Below are positions 48,248-58,004 of a stretch of DNA of 64,000 bases, piece after piece. Every line of letters begins with the position of its first letter. Position 1 is the first letter of the stretch. Where the stretch lies: NCBI RefSeq assembly GCF_900102505.1, contig NZ_FMVT01000001.1:1-64000 (forward strand), written 5' to 3'. The position numbers were made by a program, and so were the translations under genes. Below the pieces are notes generated by a model. That model ran no database searches. It worked only from the letters and a program-made list of their open reading frames with translations, and had not been told where the DNA came from. The DNA comes from Paracoccus tibetensis (GTDB lineage Bacteria; Pseudomonadota; Alphaproteobacteria; Rhodobacterales; Rhodobacteraceae).

Positions 48248-49504
48248 TCAGGCCTTCTCCAGCTCGAAGGCGTCGTGCAGCGCCTGGACGGCCAGTTCCA
48301 TGTACTTGCGGTCGATCAGCACCGAGATCTTGATCTCGGAGGTCGAGATGACCTTGATGTTGACGTTCTCGTCGGCCAGCGCCTTGAACATCCGCGCGGC
48401 GACCCCGGCATGGCTGCGCATGCCGATGCCGACGACGCTGACCTTGGCGACCTCGGTGTCGACGACCAGCTCGTCATAGGCGATCCCGCCGGCGGCCTTG
48501 GCCTCCTCCATCGCCCGTTTCGCGCGCTCGACCTGGTTGATCGGCACCGAGAAGGTCATGTCGGTCACCGAGCCGGGGTGATCGTCGTAATCCTTTTCCG
48601 AGATGTTCTGCACGATCATGTCCACGTTCACCCCGGCCTCGGCCAGGGGCGCGAAGATGGCGGCCGAGATGCCGGGGCGGTCCTCGACCGTCACGAGCGT
48701 GATCTTGGCCTCGTCGCGCGACGAGGCGATGCCGTTGACGACTTTCGATTCCATGATTTCATCCTCATCGCAGATCAGCGTGCCGGAATTCTCGTCGGTG
48801 TCCTCGAAGGAGGACAGCACCCGAAGCCGTACCTTGTAGCGCATCGCCAGCTCGACCGAGCGGGTCTGCAGGACCTTGGCACCAAGCGAGGCCAGCTCCA
48901 GCATCTCCTCGAAGGCGATCTTGTCCAGCTTGCGCGCCCGCGAGGTGATGCGCGGGTCGGTCGTGTAGACCCCGTCCACATCGGTGTAGATGTCGCAGCG
49001 CTCGGCCCCGAAGGCGGCGGCGAAGGCGACGGCGGTGGTGTCGGACCCGCCGCGGCCGAGCGTCGTCACCCGCCCCTCGGGCGAAAGGCCCTGGAAGCCC
49101 GCGACGACCGCGACCTTGAAGCCCTCGGCGAATTTCTGGTCAAGGTTCTTGCGGGGAATGTCCACGAAGCGGGCGGCGGAATAGGCGGCGGTGGTGTTGA
49201 TCGGCACCTGCCAGCCCTGCCAGCTGCGCGCCGGCACGCCCATCTCCTGCAGGGTCAGGGCCATCAGGCCGGCGGTGACGTTCTCGCCCGAGCTGACGAC
49301 GGCGTCGTATTCGCGCGCATCGAACAGGGGCGAGGTCTGCTCGACCCATCCCACCAGCTCGTTCGTCTTGCCCGACATGGCGCTGACGATGACGATGACG
49401 TCATAGCCACGCTCGACCTCGCGCTGCACCTTGCGGGCGGCGTTTCTGATCCGGTCCAGATCGGCCACGGAGGTGCCGCCGAATTTCATCACCAGAAGCG
49501 GCAT
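48248..49504 (-). CDS. lysC: aspartate kinase
   Basis: This 418-residue protein opens VMKFGGTSVADLDRIRN, the aspartokinase signature, and has GFQGLSPEGRVTTLGRGGSDTTAVAF in the catalytic half. Two ACT domains follow in the last 150 residues (ITLVTVEDRPGISAAIF, VSVVGIGMRSHAGVAA), which mediate feedback by lysine or threonine. It commits aspartate to lysine, threonine and methionine synthesis. ATG 49504 places the motif at residue 6, as usual. Confidence 0.95.
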   Translation of the reverse strand: MPLLVMKFGGTSVADLDRIRNAARKVQREVERGYDVIVIVSAMSGKTNELVGWVEQTSPLFDAREYDAVVSSGENVTAGLMALTLQEMGVPARSWQGWQVPINTTAAYSAARFVDIPRKNLDQKFAEGFKVAVVAGFQGLSPEGRVTTLGRGGSDTTAVAFAAAFGAERCDIYTDVDGVYTTDPRITSRARKLDKIAFEEMLELASLGAKVLQTRSVELAMRYKVRLRVLSSFEDTDENSGTLICDEDEIMESKVVNGIASSRDEAKITLVTVEDRPGISAAIFAPLAEAGVNVDMIVQNISEKDYDDHPGSVTDMTFSVPINQVERAKRAMEEAKAAGGIAYDELVVDTEVAKVSVVGIGMRSHAGVAARMFKALADENVNIKVISTSEIKISVLIDRKYMELAVQALHDAFELEKA

Positions 49505-49622
49505 CAAGGGCCTCCAGCCAAGGGTTATGTTCGGCGGGCTTGTAGGGGCGGGCCGGATGATCCGCAAGGGGTTGCGAGGCCGGCGACGGCGGGCGGACGG
49601 CCCCCGGCAACCGGTCCAGCCC

Positions 49623-49670
49623 GCCCGTCAGCCCGCCAGCCCGCCAGCCCGCCAGCCTGCCCGCCCGTCA
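49623..49670. repeat. six-copy 8-base tandem repeat
   Basis: The units are GCCCGTCA, GCCCGCCA three times, GCCTGCCC and GCCCGTCA. The last unit contains the stop codon of the DUF1178 gene (TCA at 49668 on the + strand is TGA on the minus strand). The copies lie in the 163-base gap before lysC. Confidence 0.85.
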
Positions 49671-50087
49671 GTTCGCGCGGCGGCGCGGCAGGAAGGGCAG
49701 GGGGGCGACGGGGATGCCGTCCTCCAGCAGCTTGCGGGCCTCCTCGGGGCGCGCCTCGCCGTGGATCGCGCGGGCGGGGCGCTCGCCCTCGTGGATCGCG
49801 CGCGCCTCCTCGGCAAAGCTCAGGCCGACATAGTCCGAGGTCTCCTCGACATGCCGGCGCAGACGTTCCAGCGCCGCCTCCTGCGGGTTGCGCGGCTCGG
49901 CCAGGGGCCGGGGCGCGGGCGTGTCGGCCGCGACGGCCGGCGCCATCAGCGCCTTCTCGACCTCGGCGCTGCCGCAGGCGGCGCAGGTCACCTGACCGGC
50001 CGTCCTCATGGCCGAGAACGCCTCGGACGAGCGGAACCAGCCGTCGAAGTCATGCCCCTTCTCGCAGCGCAAGGCGTAGCGGATCAT
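49668..50087 (-). CDS. DUF1178-family protein
   Basis: This 139-residue protein starts MIRYALRCEKGHDFDGWF and has a CxxC pair in VTCAACGSAEVEKALMAP, typical of the DUF1178 family. A central Pro/Ala-rich link precedes HVEETSDYVGLSFAEEARAIHEGE. The cysteines suggest a zinc-binding head. It lies 13 bases downstream of waaA on the same strand, so both are probably co-transcribed. Its function is unknown. Confidence 0.88.
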   Translation of the reverse strand: MIRYALRCEKGHDFDGWFRSSEAFSAMRTAGQVTCAACGSAEVEKALMAPAVAADTPAPRPLAEPRNPQEAALERLRRHVEETSDYVGLSFAEEARAIHEGERPARAIHGEARPEEARKLLEDGIPVAPLPFLPRRRAN

Positions 50088-50100
50088 CTGGTCGCTCCTG

Positions 50101-51324
50101 TCACATGCCTTTCATATCGGCATCCGGCCCGAGGCTGGCAAGATCGGCGATGCGGCCGATCAGCGCTGCCGGATCGCCCGCGCGCGCGCTCAGAAGCGCC
50201 CGCGCGGCCTCTCCCATCCGGCGCGCCAGGGCGGGATCGTCCAGAAGGCGCGCGATCGCCGTGGCCAGATCCTCCGGCCCCACCGCCAGCGCGGCGTTCC
50301 GGTCGTGAAGCGCCTCGAAGCTTTCGGTAAAGTTCGACACGTTCGGGCCGTGCAGCAGCGCGCAGGCCATGCCCGCGGGCTCCCACGGGGTATGGCCGCC
50401 ATGATCGGCCAGCGAGCCGCCGATGAGGCAGATCCCGGCCGCGGCATACCACCGCGCCATCTCGCCGAGGGTGTCGGCCAGCAGGACCCCCCCGTCCGGC
50501 GCCTCGGCCCAGCTGTCGCTGCGGCGGAGCATCGGCAGCCCGCGCGCGGCGATCAGCGCCGCGACGGCGTCCGCGCGGGCTGGATGGCGCGGGGCGAGGA
50601 TCAGCCGCAGGCCCGGGCGCTGCCGGCGCAGCTGCGCGAAGGCATCGAGGATAAGCTCGTCCTCGCCGGGGTGGGTCGAGGCGGCGAGGATGGTCCCGTC
50701 GCGGGCCGCGCTGGCCGGCGGCGGCACGAGCCGGGCGGGCTGGAGCAGCTTCAGGTCCAGCCGCGGCATCAGCGCCCGCGCCGGCAGGCCCAAGGCCAGC
50801 AGCCGCGCCTCGCTGGCCTGGTCCTGCGCCGAAAGCGCGGCGATGCGCCCCAGCATCGGGCGGATGATCCGCGGCAGCCGCCCCCAGGTCGCCGCCGAGC
50901 GTTCCGACATCCGCGCCCCGATCATCGCATGGGCGATCCCGCGCTGGCCCAGATAGCGCGAGCGCAGCGGCCAGAACTCGCTCTCGACGGTGACCAGCAC
51001 GCGCGGATGCGCCGCCGCGAGGAAACGGTCCAGCGCACCGGGAAGGTCCAGCGGCGCCAGCCGGGCCGGCAGGCCCCAGCCCCGCGCCATGTCGCGCCCC
51101 GTCTCGCTGTTGGCGGTGACGAGGATCGAGGCCCTTTCGGCCAGCGCCTCGATCACCGGCCGGGCCGAAGTCAGCTCGCCCACCGAGGCGCCGTGCACCC
51201 AGATCGCGGCCGACGCCGGCGCGTCGCCCGCGACCAGCCGCTCGCGCAGCGCCGCCGAGCCGCCAAGCGCCGCGCGCAGGCGCAGGGCCGCCTCCGCGAC
51301 TCGGGTCGTTGCCTGGTAGATCAT
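50101..51324 (-). CDS. waaA: 3-deoxy-D-manno-octulosonic acid transferase
   Basis: This 407-residue GT-B enzyme matches the Kdo transferase family, with IWVHGASVGELTSARPVI, VTVESEFWPLRSR, IGARMSERSAATW, STHPGEDELILDAF and PWEPAGMACALLHGPNVSNF. It adds Kdo to lipid A precursor at the inner membrane. The usual N-terminal membrane anchor is weak here: the first 30 residues are only moderately hydrophobic. ATG 51324 is supported by the length and by the family start (MIYQATTR). Confidence 0.9.
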   Translation of the reverse strand: MIYQATTRVAEAALRLRAALGGSAALRERLVAGDAPASAAIWVHGASVGELTSARPVIEALAERASILVTANSETGRDMARGWGLPARLAPLDLPGALDRFLAAAHPRVLVTVESEFWPLRSRYLGQRGIAHAMIGARMSERSAATWGRLPRIIRPMLGRIAALSAQDQASEARLLALGLPARALMPRLDLKLLQPARLVPPPASAARDGTILAASTHPGEDELILDAFAQLRRQRPGLRLILAPRHPARADAVAALIAARGLPMLRRSDSWAEAPDGGVLLADTLGEMARWYAAAGICLIGGSLADHGGHTPWEPAGMACALLHGPNVSNFTESFEALHDRNAALAVGPEDLATAIARLLDDPALARRMGEAARALLSARAGDPAALIGRIADLASLGPDADMKGM

Positions 51325-51465
51325 CCGCAGCCCCCTCTTCTGCGCAGCCGCACCGGAATGATCCGCGCCGGATCGATTTGCAAGCCGCCTCGCGATGGCC
51401 GCCCTTGGAACCGCAAGGGGGGCGGCCGCCTTGGCTTGGCGGACACATTGCAAGGCAGGACCAAG

Positions 51466-51735
51466 ATGACCAGGATCGTTTACGAGATCGTCGCCCATGA
51501 CGGGGGCTGGGCCTACAAGCTGGACGACGTCTTCTCCGAGACCTACGCGACAAAGGAGGAGGCGACCGCCGCCGCCCATGACGCCGCCGCGCGCCAGGAG
51601 ATCCCCGGCCCGTCCGAGGCGATCCAGTACCAGGACGAGGACGGCAACTGGCACGAGGAGCAGTCCTCGGGCCTCGACCGCCCCGAGGTCGAGGTGCGCG
51701 ATGCCGACAGCTCCGCCGGGGGCGGCCAGGGCTAG
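51466..51735 (+). CDS. DUF2188-family small protein
   Basis: This 89-residue protein reads TRIVYEIVAHDGGWAYKLDDVFSETYATKEEATAAAHDAAARQ, then IQYQDEDGNWHEE and an acidic tail. The pattern (two strands, helix, strand) is that of DUF2188. It is soluble and without a known role. It ends in a CTAG shared with the convergent TetR gene. Confidence 0.8.
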   Translation: MTRIVYEIVAHDGGWAYKLDDVFSETYATKEEATAAAHDAAARQEIPGPSEAIQYQDEDGNWHEEQSSGLDRPEVEVRDADSSAGGGQG

Positions 51736-52367
51736 GCGCCGACCCGCAGGAACTGCTGGATGAACACGTGCAGGTTGTGACGGGCCGCCTCGCGGTCCGT
51801 CATGCCGGGATTCCAGCGCGCCAGGTCGCCCATCAGCATCTTGCTGACCACGCCATAGGCGTAGGTATGGGCGAGGGAGATGAAGGTCTGCAGGTCGCCC
51901 CCGGCCGAGACGAGGCCCAGCTCGCGCCCGCGCTGCAGGATCTTCAGCATCAGCTCGTGGATCGACTGCTCGTAGCGCAGCAACTGGGCGTTCGCCTCGA
52001 AGATCGAGGCGGGCATCTGGCCGATGACGCGGAACTCGCGCGGGTAGCGGACGCCCCATTCGACATAGGCGTCGGCGAGGGCCGTGAATTGGGCGACCGG
52101 GTCGTCGGGATCGACGCGCGTGATCACCTCGATGAAGGTGTGGTGCAACAGCAGCATCGCGTTCTCGGCCATCGCGGCCAGCAGGGCGCATTCGTCGGGA
52201 AAGACGCGGCGGAGCTGATCCAGCGGCACGGCGATCTCGCGCGCCACGTCGCGCAGGGGCGGCGCGGCGCCGGTCGCGGCCATCATCCCCGTCACGCCGT
52301 CGATGGCGCGGGTGTAGATGTTGATGCCAGGCCGAAGGGTTGCGGTCATCGCGCGTACCGGAGTCAT
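51732..52367 (-). CDS. TetR-family transcriptional regulator
   Basis: This protein of about 211 residues has an N-terminal helical DNA-binding part ([31 protein letters not shown]), less canonical than usual in the turn. A helical ligand domain follows, with [24 protein letters not shown] and [17 protein letters not shown]. Starts at 52367 and 52349 are both possible; neither has a strong ribosome site. Targets are unknown. It is convergent with the DUF2188 gene. Confidence 0.82.
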   Translation of the reverse strand: MTPVRAMTATLRPGINIYTRAIDGVTGMMAATGAAPPLRDVAREIAVPLDQLRRVFPDECALLAAMAENAMLLLHHTFIEVITRVDPDDPVAQFTALADAYVEWGVRYPREFRVIGQMPASIFEANAQLLRYEQSIHELMLKILQRGRELGLVSAGGDLQTFISLAHTYAYGVVSKMLMGDLARWNPGMTDREAARHNLHVFIQQFLRVGA

Positions 52368-52473
52368 CACGTTCTGCAACCTTGAGGATAGCAGCCCGCC
52401 GCCCGCCCGCGAGCGGGAACAGAGTTGATATTTGTTTATCTGACGCGCCGCGGCCCAAGGCCCTGCGTGATGC

Positions 52474-52547
52474 TGGAGGCGGGTACCGGAATCGAACCGG
52501 TCTTCACGGATTTGCAATCCGGTGCGTAACCTCTCCGCCAACCCGCC
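52474..52547 (-). tRNA. tRNA-Cys (GCA)
   Basis: On the minus strand this 74-base cloverleaf reads GGCGGGT...ACCCGCC-T-CCA for the acceptor arm, has anticodon GCA in GGATTGCAAATCC, and the T arm CCGGTTCGATTCCGG. The 3' CCA is encoded. It lies in the gap between the TetR gene and the isoaspartyl methyltransferase gene, transcribed with the TetR strand. Confidence 0.96.
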
Positions 52548-52702
52548 GCCAAGAGTGGGGACGACATAGCGGATGGCGAAGGGCGGCGCAAGTCTCGCCG
52601 GCGCGCCGTCCGAAGGGGGCGTGGCGCCGACCTGCGGCGTTGCCGAGGCAGGGGAAACATGGCAATACGGCCGGGACAAGGCTCGAGCAGAGGTTCCCTA
52701 AC

Positions 52703-53356
52703 ATGACCGATTTCGCCGCCCGGCGCACGATGATGGTCGATACCCAGGTCCGCCCCAGCGACGTGACGAAATTGCCGGTGATCGAGGCGATGCTCGCCGT
52801 CCCGCGCGAGGAGTTTGTCCCCGCTGCGCTGCGCCAGGTGGCCTATTCGGGCGAGAACCTCGACATCGGTCACGGCCGCACCCTGCTGGAGCCGCGGACG
52901 CTGGCCAAGCTGCTGGACATGCTGGACATCCAGCCGAGCGAGCTGGTTCTCGACCTGGGCTGCGGGCTGGGCTATTCGGCCGCGGTGATCGCGCGCATGG
53001 CCGAAGCGGTCGTCGCCATCGAGAGCGAGGCCGATCTTGCCGCCGAGGCGGAACGGCGCCTCTCCGAGGGGGGCATCTTCAACGCCGCCGTCCTGACCGC
53101 ACCGCTGACCGAGGGCGCCCCGAAGCAGGGGCCCTACGACGTGATCCTGATCGAGGGCGCCGTGCAGGAGGTCCCCGAGGCGATCCTGGCGCAGCTGCGC
53201 GACGGCGGCCGGATCGGCGCGGTCTTCATCGAGGGCGCGCTCGGCGTCGCCCGCATCGGGCACCGCATCAACGGCCGCACCAGCTGGCGCTACGCCTTCA
53301 ACGCCACGGCGCCGGTGCTGGACGCCTTCGCCCGCGCGCCCGGGTTCTCGCTGTGA
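52703..53356 (+). CDS. protein-L-isoaspartate O-methyltransferase family protein
   Basis: This 217-residue protein has the PCMT start ([32 protein letters not shown], shown only as key words), then [14 protein letters not shown], the SAM motif [15 protein letters not shown] and [21 protein letters not shown]. The usual active-site region after the fold is shorter than in E. coli Pcm, and several alphaproteobacterial homologues upstream of tolC look the same. It may repair damaged proteins. It overlaps the TolC gene by 4 bases (GTGA). Confidence 0.88.
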   Translation: MTDFAARRTMMVDTQVRPSDVTKLPVIEAMLAVPREEFVPAALRQVAYSGENLDIGHGRTLLEPRTLAKLLDMLDIQPSELVLDLGCGLGYSAAVIARMAEAVVAIESEADLAAEAERRLSEGGIFNAAVLTAPLTEGAPKQGPYDVILIEGAVQEVPEAILAQLRDGGRIGAVFIEGALGVARIGHRINGRTSWRYAFNATAPVLDAFARAPGFSL

Positions 53357-54735
53357 GCGCGCTGCGCCGGCTGGCGCTCGCAGCCGCGGCGGGCCTTAGT
53401 CTCGCGCTTCCGGTGCAGGCCGAATCGCTGGCCGACACGTTGGTCGCCGCCTACCGCCACTCCGCGCTGATCGAGCAGAACCGCGCCGTCCTGCGCGCCG
53501 CGGACGAGGACGTGGCCATCGCCCTGTCGCGGCTGCGCCCGGTGGTAAATTGGGCCGCAAGCCACACGGTGCAGCGCCCGGAGGGCTCCCCCACCCTCAG
53601 GAACAGCTCGGTCTCGCTGACGGCATCACTGACGCTCTACGACTTCGGACGTTCGCAGCTGGAGATCGACGGCGCCAAGGAGCTGGTGCTGGCCACGCGC
53701 CAGGCGCTCGTCTCGATCGAGCAGGACGTGCTGCTGAACGCGACGCAGGCCTTCTTCAACGTGCGCGAGGCGACCCAGCAGGTCTCGCTGCAGCAGAACT
53801 CGGTCGACGTGCTCGGCCGCGAGCGTCAGGCGGCGCAGGACCGCTTCGACGTGGGCGAGATCACGGTGACCGATGTCGCGCTGGCCGACGCGCAGCTTGC
53901 GGCGACCCAAGCCAGCCTTGCGGCCGCGCAGGGCCAGCTCGAGATCGCGCGCGAGGCCTTTGTCCTGGCGACCGGCCGCCGCCCGGGCGCCCTGGCCGCG
54001 CCGCCGCCGCTGCCGCAGCTGCCGCCCTCGGCCGACGAGGCTCGCGCCATCGCGCAGCGCAACCACCCGGCCATCCTGCAATCGCAGCGCCAGGCCGCCG
54101 CCGCCGAGATCAGGGTCGCCGCCGCCGCCGCCGAACGCAGCCCGAACCTGACGGCGAATGCCGGGGTCGGCGTCACGCGCAGCCCGAACACGCTTGGCGA
54201 CTATAGCACGCGCAACTCCTCGCAGATCGGGATCGAGCTGAACCAGACGCTGTATTCTGGTGGCCGTCTGTCCGCGACGCATCGCAGCGCCATGGCGCAG
54301 CGCGACCAGGCGCGGTCCGGCCTTCTGCAGACCTCGCGGCAGGTGGCGCTGGCCGTGGGCGAGGCCTGGGCGAACATCGATGTCGCGCGCGCGCAGATCC
54401 GCGCCATCGACCAGCAGATCTCGGCCGCCCAGCAGGCCTATGACGGCGTGCGCGAGGAAGCGCAGCTGGGCGCGCGCACGACGCTGGACGTGCTGGATGC
54501 GGAACAGTCGCTGCTCGAGGCGCGGGCCAACCGGATCACGGCCGAGTCCAACCTCCAGTTAGCACATTATCAACTCTTGGCTGCTATGGGTCTCTTGACG
54601 GTAGAAAACCTGAACCTGGGGATCCCGACCTATGACCCGACGCAGTATTACAACGCGGTGCGAAATGCGCCGTCCACCAGTCAGCAGGGCGAAAGCCTGG
54701 ATCGCGTCCTGCGCGCCATCGGTCGGGGGAACTGA
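53353..54735 (+). CDS. tolC: TolC-family outer membrane efflux protein
   Basis: This 460-residue protein begins with a signal peptide ([17 protein letters not shown]). Its body has the doubled TolC repeat of long helices and strands, with [17 protein letters not shown] and [19 protein letters not shown] as the two matching segments. It forms the outer membrane channel for type I secretion or efflux. GTG 53353 overlaps the previous stop and gives the right signal. No secretion ATPase is adjacent. Confidence 0.92.
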   Translation: MSALRRLALAAAAGLSLALPVQAESLADTLVAAYRHSALIEQNRAVLRAADEDVAIALSRLRPVVNWAASHTVQRPEGSPTLRNSSVSLTASLTLYDFGRSQLEIDGAKELVLATRQALVSIEQDVLLNATQAFFNVREATQQVSLQQNSVDVLGRERQAAQDRFDVGEITVTDVALADAQLAATQASLAAAQGQLEIAREAFVLATGRRPGALAAPPPLPQLPPSADEARAIAQRNHPAILQSQRQAAAAEIRVAAAAAERSPNLTANAGVGVTRSPNTLGDYSTRNSSQIGIELNQTLYSGGRLSATHRSAMAQRDQARSGLLQTSRQVALAVGEAWANIDVARAQIRAIDQQISAAQQAYDGVREEAQLGARTTLDVLDAEQSLLEARANRITAESNLQLAHYQLLAAMGLLTVENLNLGIPTYDPTQYYNAVRNAPSTSQQGESLDRVLRAIGRGN

Positions 54736-54761
54736 CGCCTCCCGCCTGTCCGGGGGCCGTC

Positions 54762-56939
54762 ATGTCTGACCCGCGCCCCCATTTCCTGCGTCCAACCCCG
54801 GCCGCCGCCGATCCCGAAGCGGCCGAGGGTTTCGGCAACGTCCTGCACAACATCCGCCGCCTGATCGCCGAGGATGATGCCCTCTCCGCCGCCCGCGATC
54901 GCCTGCAGGCCCTGCGCGACCGCGTCGCGCAGGAAGACGGCGCCGAGTTTCTCGCCCGCCGCCACGGCGGCAACCCGGCGCTGGCCCGCCAGCTGGCCGG
55001 CGTCGACCGCGCCGCACCCCCGGCCAGCCCGACCGAACCTCCTGCCGCCGACGACGGCTGGCCGCTCGGCACGCTGGCCAACGCGCCGGACGCGCCGCGC
55101 CCTGTCGCGGACAAGCCGGTCCGCCCGCAGAACGATCTTGCCCGCCGCATGGGCAGCCTCTTCGACGAGATCGACGAGGACGAGATCATCGGCACCGCCC
55201 CCCTCAAGCTCGCGCCCGAGGCGCGGCTCGTGCCGCCCGCACCTGCCGCCACGGCCCTGCCGGCTCATGACGAGGCCTCGACGCGCGAGCTCCTCGACCT
55301 GCTGATCGAGCAGCAGGTCCAGTCCCGGCTCGAGCCGCTGGTCCAGCGCGAATTGGGCGGCGAGGCGCTCGACCGTCACCGCGCCCGCCTCCACGAGGGG
55401 CTCGAGGAGCGGGTGACCGGCATCGTCTCGGCGACGGTGCCGCGGCAGGTCCAGTACGAGACCGAGACCTTGGCCGAGCGGCTCGAATCGCATATCGACA
55501 AATCCGCCGCTGCCCTGCGCGGCACCCTGCCGGGCCTCGTGCAGCACGAGGGGCAGGAACTGCGCGGGCGGCTCCTGTCCGAGCTGGGCCACAGCCTGAC
55601 CGAGCGGCTGGACGACGAACTGGCGCGGCTTGACGCCCGCGCCTCGGCCCTGCGCGACGAGCTGCGCGCCGAACTGCGCACCCAGGTCGAGGGCGAGGTC
55701 GCGACCCGCATCGATCTGTCGCTGCCGGGGCGGCTCGATCAGGGGCTCGCGGATCTCCGCGACCAGATCAACGCGCGGCTCGAGCAGACGCTGCCCGCGC
55801 AGTTGGCCGCGGGGATGGAGGTCGCCACCTCCGAGCTCGGCAAGCAGGTCGAGCAGATGGTCCCTCAGGCTATCGCGGCCAGCTTGCCCGCGCCGCTGGA
55901 CGCGGGGCTTCGCGGTCTGCAGGTCCAGCTGTCGGATGAGCTGCGCGAGCTGGTTCCCGCGGCCGTGGCCTCCGCGCTGCCGCCCCAGATGGAAACCGGG
56001 CTGTCGCTCATGCAGGACGCCCTGGAGCAGCAGGTCCAGATCGCCGTGCCGACCGCCATCGAGGCGACGCTGCCGCTGCAGATGGCCGAGGTTCGCGCGG
56101 GGCTGCAGCTCGAACTGCAGCAGCTGGTGCCCGCGGCGGTGAATGCGTCGCTGCCCGCGCCGCTCGCCGTGGCGGCCGAGGCTGCCCGCGACGCCCTGCA
56201 GGCCAGCCTGCGGCAGGACCTCGCCGCCGGCTGCGCCGAGATACGGACCGAGGTCCACCAGCTGATCGGCGACGGCATCGAACAGGCGCTGCCGGACCTT
56301 CTGCTGCCGCGCATCGACGGGCTGCAGGCGCAGCTCCAGTCGGAGCTTGATGCAGGTCTTCAGACCGCGCTCGCCGCGAAGATGGAGATCGAGAGCGTGC
56401 AGCTGCGCCGCAGCGTTGCGGCCGAGCTGGACCAGCGCCTCGATCAGGGCATCGACGCGGCGCTGTCGGGTCCCGTCGCGACCCGGCTCGAGGCCATGGC
56501 CGCGGCCATCGAGGCGCGGCTCGCCCAGGATGCCGAGGCGAAGCTGGCGCGCGGCTTCGACAGCATCCTGCCCGCCCGGATCGAGACCTCGCTGGCCGAG
56601 CTGCGCGAGCCGCTGCGCCAGCAGCTTCTGGCCGAGGCGCTGCCCGAGGCGCGGGCAGCCGCCCATGCCGAGCTGGCAATCGCCGTCCAGTCCGAGCTTC
56701 AGGGCCAGATCGGCAGCCGCATCCGCGACGAGCTGCGGGGCGATCTTGCAGGCATGATCCGCGACGAGCTGCGCGCCAGCCTGCGCGCGACGGTCGATCA
56801 GGGCATGCAGGCCGAGCTGCAGGAGATGATCCGGGCCGAGCTGCTGGGCGAGCTTGGCGAGCGCTTCTCGCGCAACCTCCGCGTGGTCATCCGCCGCGAG
56901 GTCGCCTCGGCCATCGACGCGCAGATCGACCGTATCTGA
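54762..56939 (+). CDS. long helical repeat protein of unknown function
   Basis: This 725-residue protein has a short N-terminal part with NVLHNIRRLIAEDDAL, a motif like those at the start of PopZ-type and related Rhodobacterales proteins, then a Pro/Ala linker and LARRMGSLFDEIDEDEII. From about residue 170 to the end it is a chain of degenerate repeats of roughly 25-50 residues. These alternate amphipathic helices with recurring words such as LPxQ/PxxxGL, LRxELRxEL, VPxAVxxxLP and IRDELRxxL. It has no signal peptide or membrane helix. It starts 26 bases after tolC and is followed by a good terminator. I do not recognise a family; a scaffold or coiled-coil role is inferred. Confidence 0.8.
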   Translation: MSDPRPHFLRPTPAAADPEAAEGFGNVLHNIRRLIAEDDALSAARDRLQALRDRVAQEDGAEFLARRHGGNPALARQLAGVDRAAPPASPTEPPAADDGWPLGTLANAPDAPRPVADKPVRPQNDLARRMGSLFDEIDEDEIIGTAPLKLAPEARLVPPAPAATALPAHDEASTRELLDLLIEQQVQSRLEPLVQRELGGEALDRHRARLHEGLEERVTGIVSATVPRQVQYETETLAERLESHIDKSAAALRGTLPGLVQHEGQELRGRLLSELGHSLTERLDDELARLDARASALRDELRAELRTQVEGEVATRIDLSLPGRLDQGLADLRDQINARLEQTLPAQLAAGMEVATSELGKQVEQMVPQAIAASLPAPLDAGLRGLQVQLSDELRELVPAAVASALPPQMETGLSLMQDALEQQVQIAVPTAIEATLPLQMAEVRAGLQLELQQLVPAAVNASLPAPLAVAAEAARDALQASLRQDLAAGCAEIRTEVHQLIGDGIEQALPDLLLPRIDGLQAQLQSELDAGLQTALAAKMEIESVQLRRSVAAELDQRLDQGIDAALSGPVATRLEAMAAAIEARLAQDAEAKLARGFDSILPARIETSLAELREPLRQQLLAEALPEARAAAHAELAIAVQSELQGQIGSRIRDELRGDLAGMIRDELRASLRATVDQGMQAELQEMIRAELLGELGERFSRNLRVVIRREVASAIDAQIDRI

Positions 56940-56966
56940 CCTGGCGAGGGACAGCGAATGACGAAC

Positions 56967-56989
56967 GGCCGGCGCAAGCCGGCCTTTCT
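56967..56989 (+). terminator. intrinsic-type terminator after the helical repeat gene
   Basis: GGCCGGC-GCAA-GCCGGCC forms a perfect 7-base stem with a GNRA tetraloop, followed by TTTCT. It lies 28 bases after the stop codon. Confidence 0.75.
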
Positions 56990-57040
56990 GCGATCTTGGC
57001 ATGCCGCTGAGGAGGGCAGCGTCGGACAAGCTTGGACCGA

Positions 57041-57800
57041 TGAGAATCTTCTTGGTGGCTGGCATCATCGCCATCGGCGACAACCCGGACGAGCGGCGCG
57101 AGATTCTAGGTCTCGATATCGGCACATCCGAATGCCCAACTAACCTGAACGGACATCACGCCCTAGCTGACGCTGGGCGGCCTGCGGGGCGTGAAGCTTT
57201 TCATCAACGACTTTCACGAAGACATTGGGCTGCGGCCTTGAAGGTGCTCAGCGCTTCCTGGCAGCGGTGCCGTGTCCGCGTCCAACGCAACGTCCTCAAC
57301 TATCTCGGCAAGAGCAGGCGGCGTGTCGTCTCAGCCTTCATCGCAATCACCCTCGCGCAAGACACGGCCGAGGCTGCCAGCACCACAGGGCGCGCCGTCG
57401 CCGACCAGATCTGGCCCGAGGGTGCCGAAGCTGACCAGCCTCATGGATGACGCCTAGTACGACGTGCCTGGCTTGCATGTCCTTCGCGAAGAAGCATCAA
57501 GCCATGCTGCGCGCGACCAACCCGATTGGGCAGGTGAGCGGCGAAATCAAGCGGCACACCGGCGTCGTCGGCATCTTTGTAGGAGACGCAGCCGTCATCC
57601 GCCTCGTCGGCACCGCTTCTCGAACAGGGAGATGAATGGGCTGTCCGGCGAGCATGCGACAGACGCTGGAGAACAGCGTGCCGGGGGCAAAAATCCCGTC
57701 ATCAGCATGCCTGCCGTAGCATCCTGATCAAACAGGCCATCGCCGAGGATCACCGCGACCTTCAGCGCCAGCTACACCACCCCGTCGAGCAGCATCAGGC
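57041..57800 (+). mobile_element. decayed IS256-family transposase
   Basis: Fragments of a Mutator-type (IS256) transposase can be read in order across several frames: DERREILGLDIGTSE (about 57090-57135), LRGVKLFINDFHEDIG (57180-57232), ALKVLSASWQRCRVRVQRN, RRRVVSAFIAITLAQD, KLTSLMDDA, CMSFAKKHQAMLRATNPIGQVSGEIKRHTGVVGIF (57475-57580, key words) and VISMPAVAS at about 57700-57725. At least four frame breaks are needed. The N-terminal third is missing. LQRQLHHPVEQHQ after it resembles the end region of such elements. It is not functional. Confidence 0.82.
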
Positions 57801-58004
57801 GGAGCCGAGCCTATGACGCCGCCATGCTTCCGCCGTAGCCACTCCGGCCTCCTGCTGCTTGATCATGCCGACGCTCGGCTCTTCGGGCTTCCGCAGCCTT
57901 TATGGAGCCATCCTGCCACCCCATTCGTGAAGCGGCTTTTCCTCTTGGCGTCTGCTCCTTCCATTGTGAAGCTGCGGTGCAGCGGCAGGTAGACAGAATG
58001 GCGC
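57801..58004. other. unassigned remnant sequence next to the IS256 relic
   Basis: No gene or clear repeat can be supported in these 200 bases. The base composition is lower in GC than in the surroundings and runs of broken frames suggest further decayed mobile DNA, but I could not match it to a family. Confidence 0.3.

Noticed and set aside
49623..49670. Short repeats considered as a CRISPR array
   Set aside because: The units are 8 bases, directly adjacent and without spacers; no cas genes are present.
54681..57125. An 814-residue minus-strand frame opposite the helical repeat gene
   Set aside because: Mirrors the repetitive + strand gene. It lacks a good ribosome site and its repeats arise from the complementary codons.
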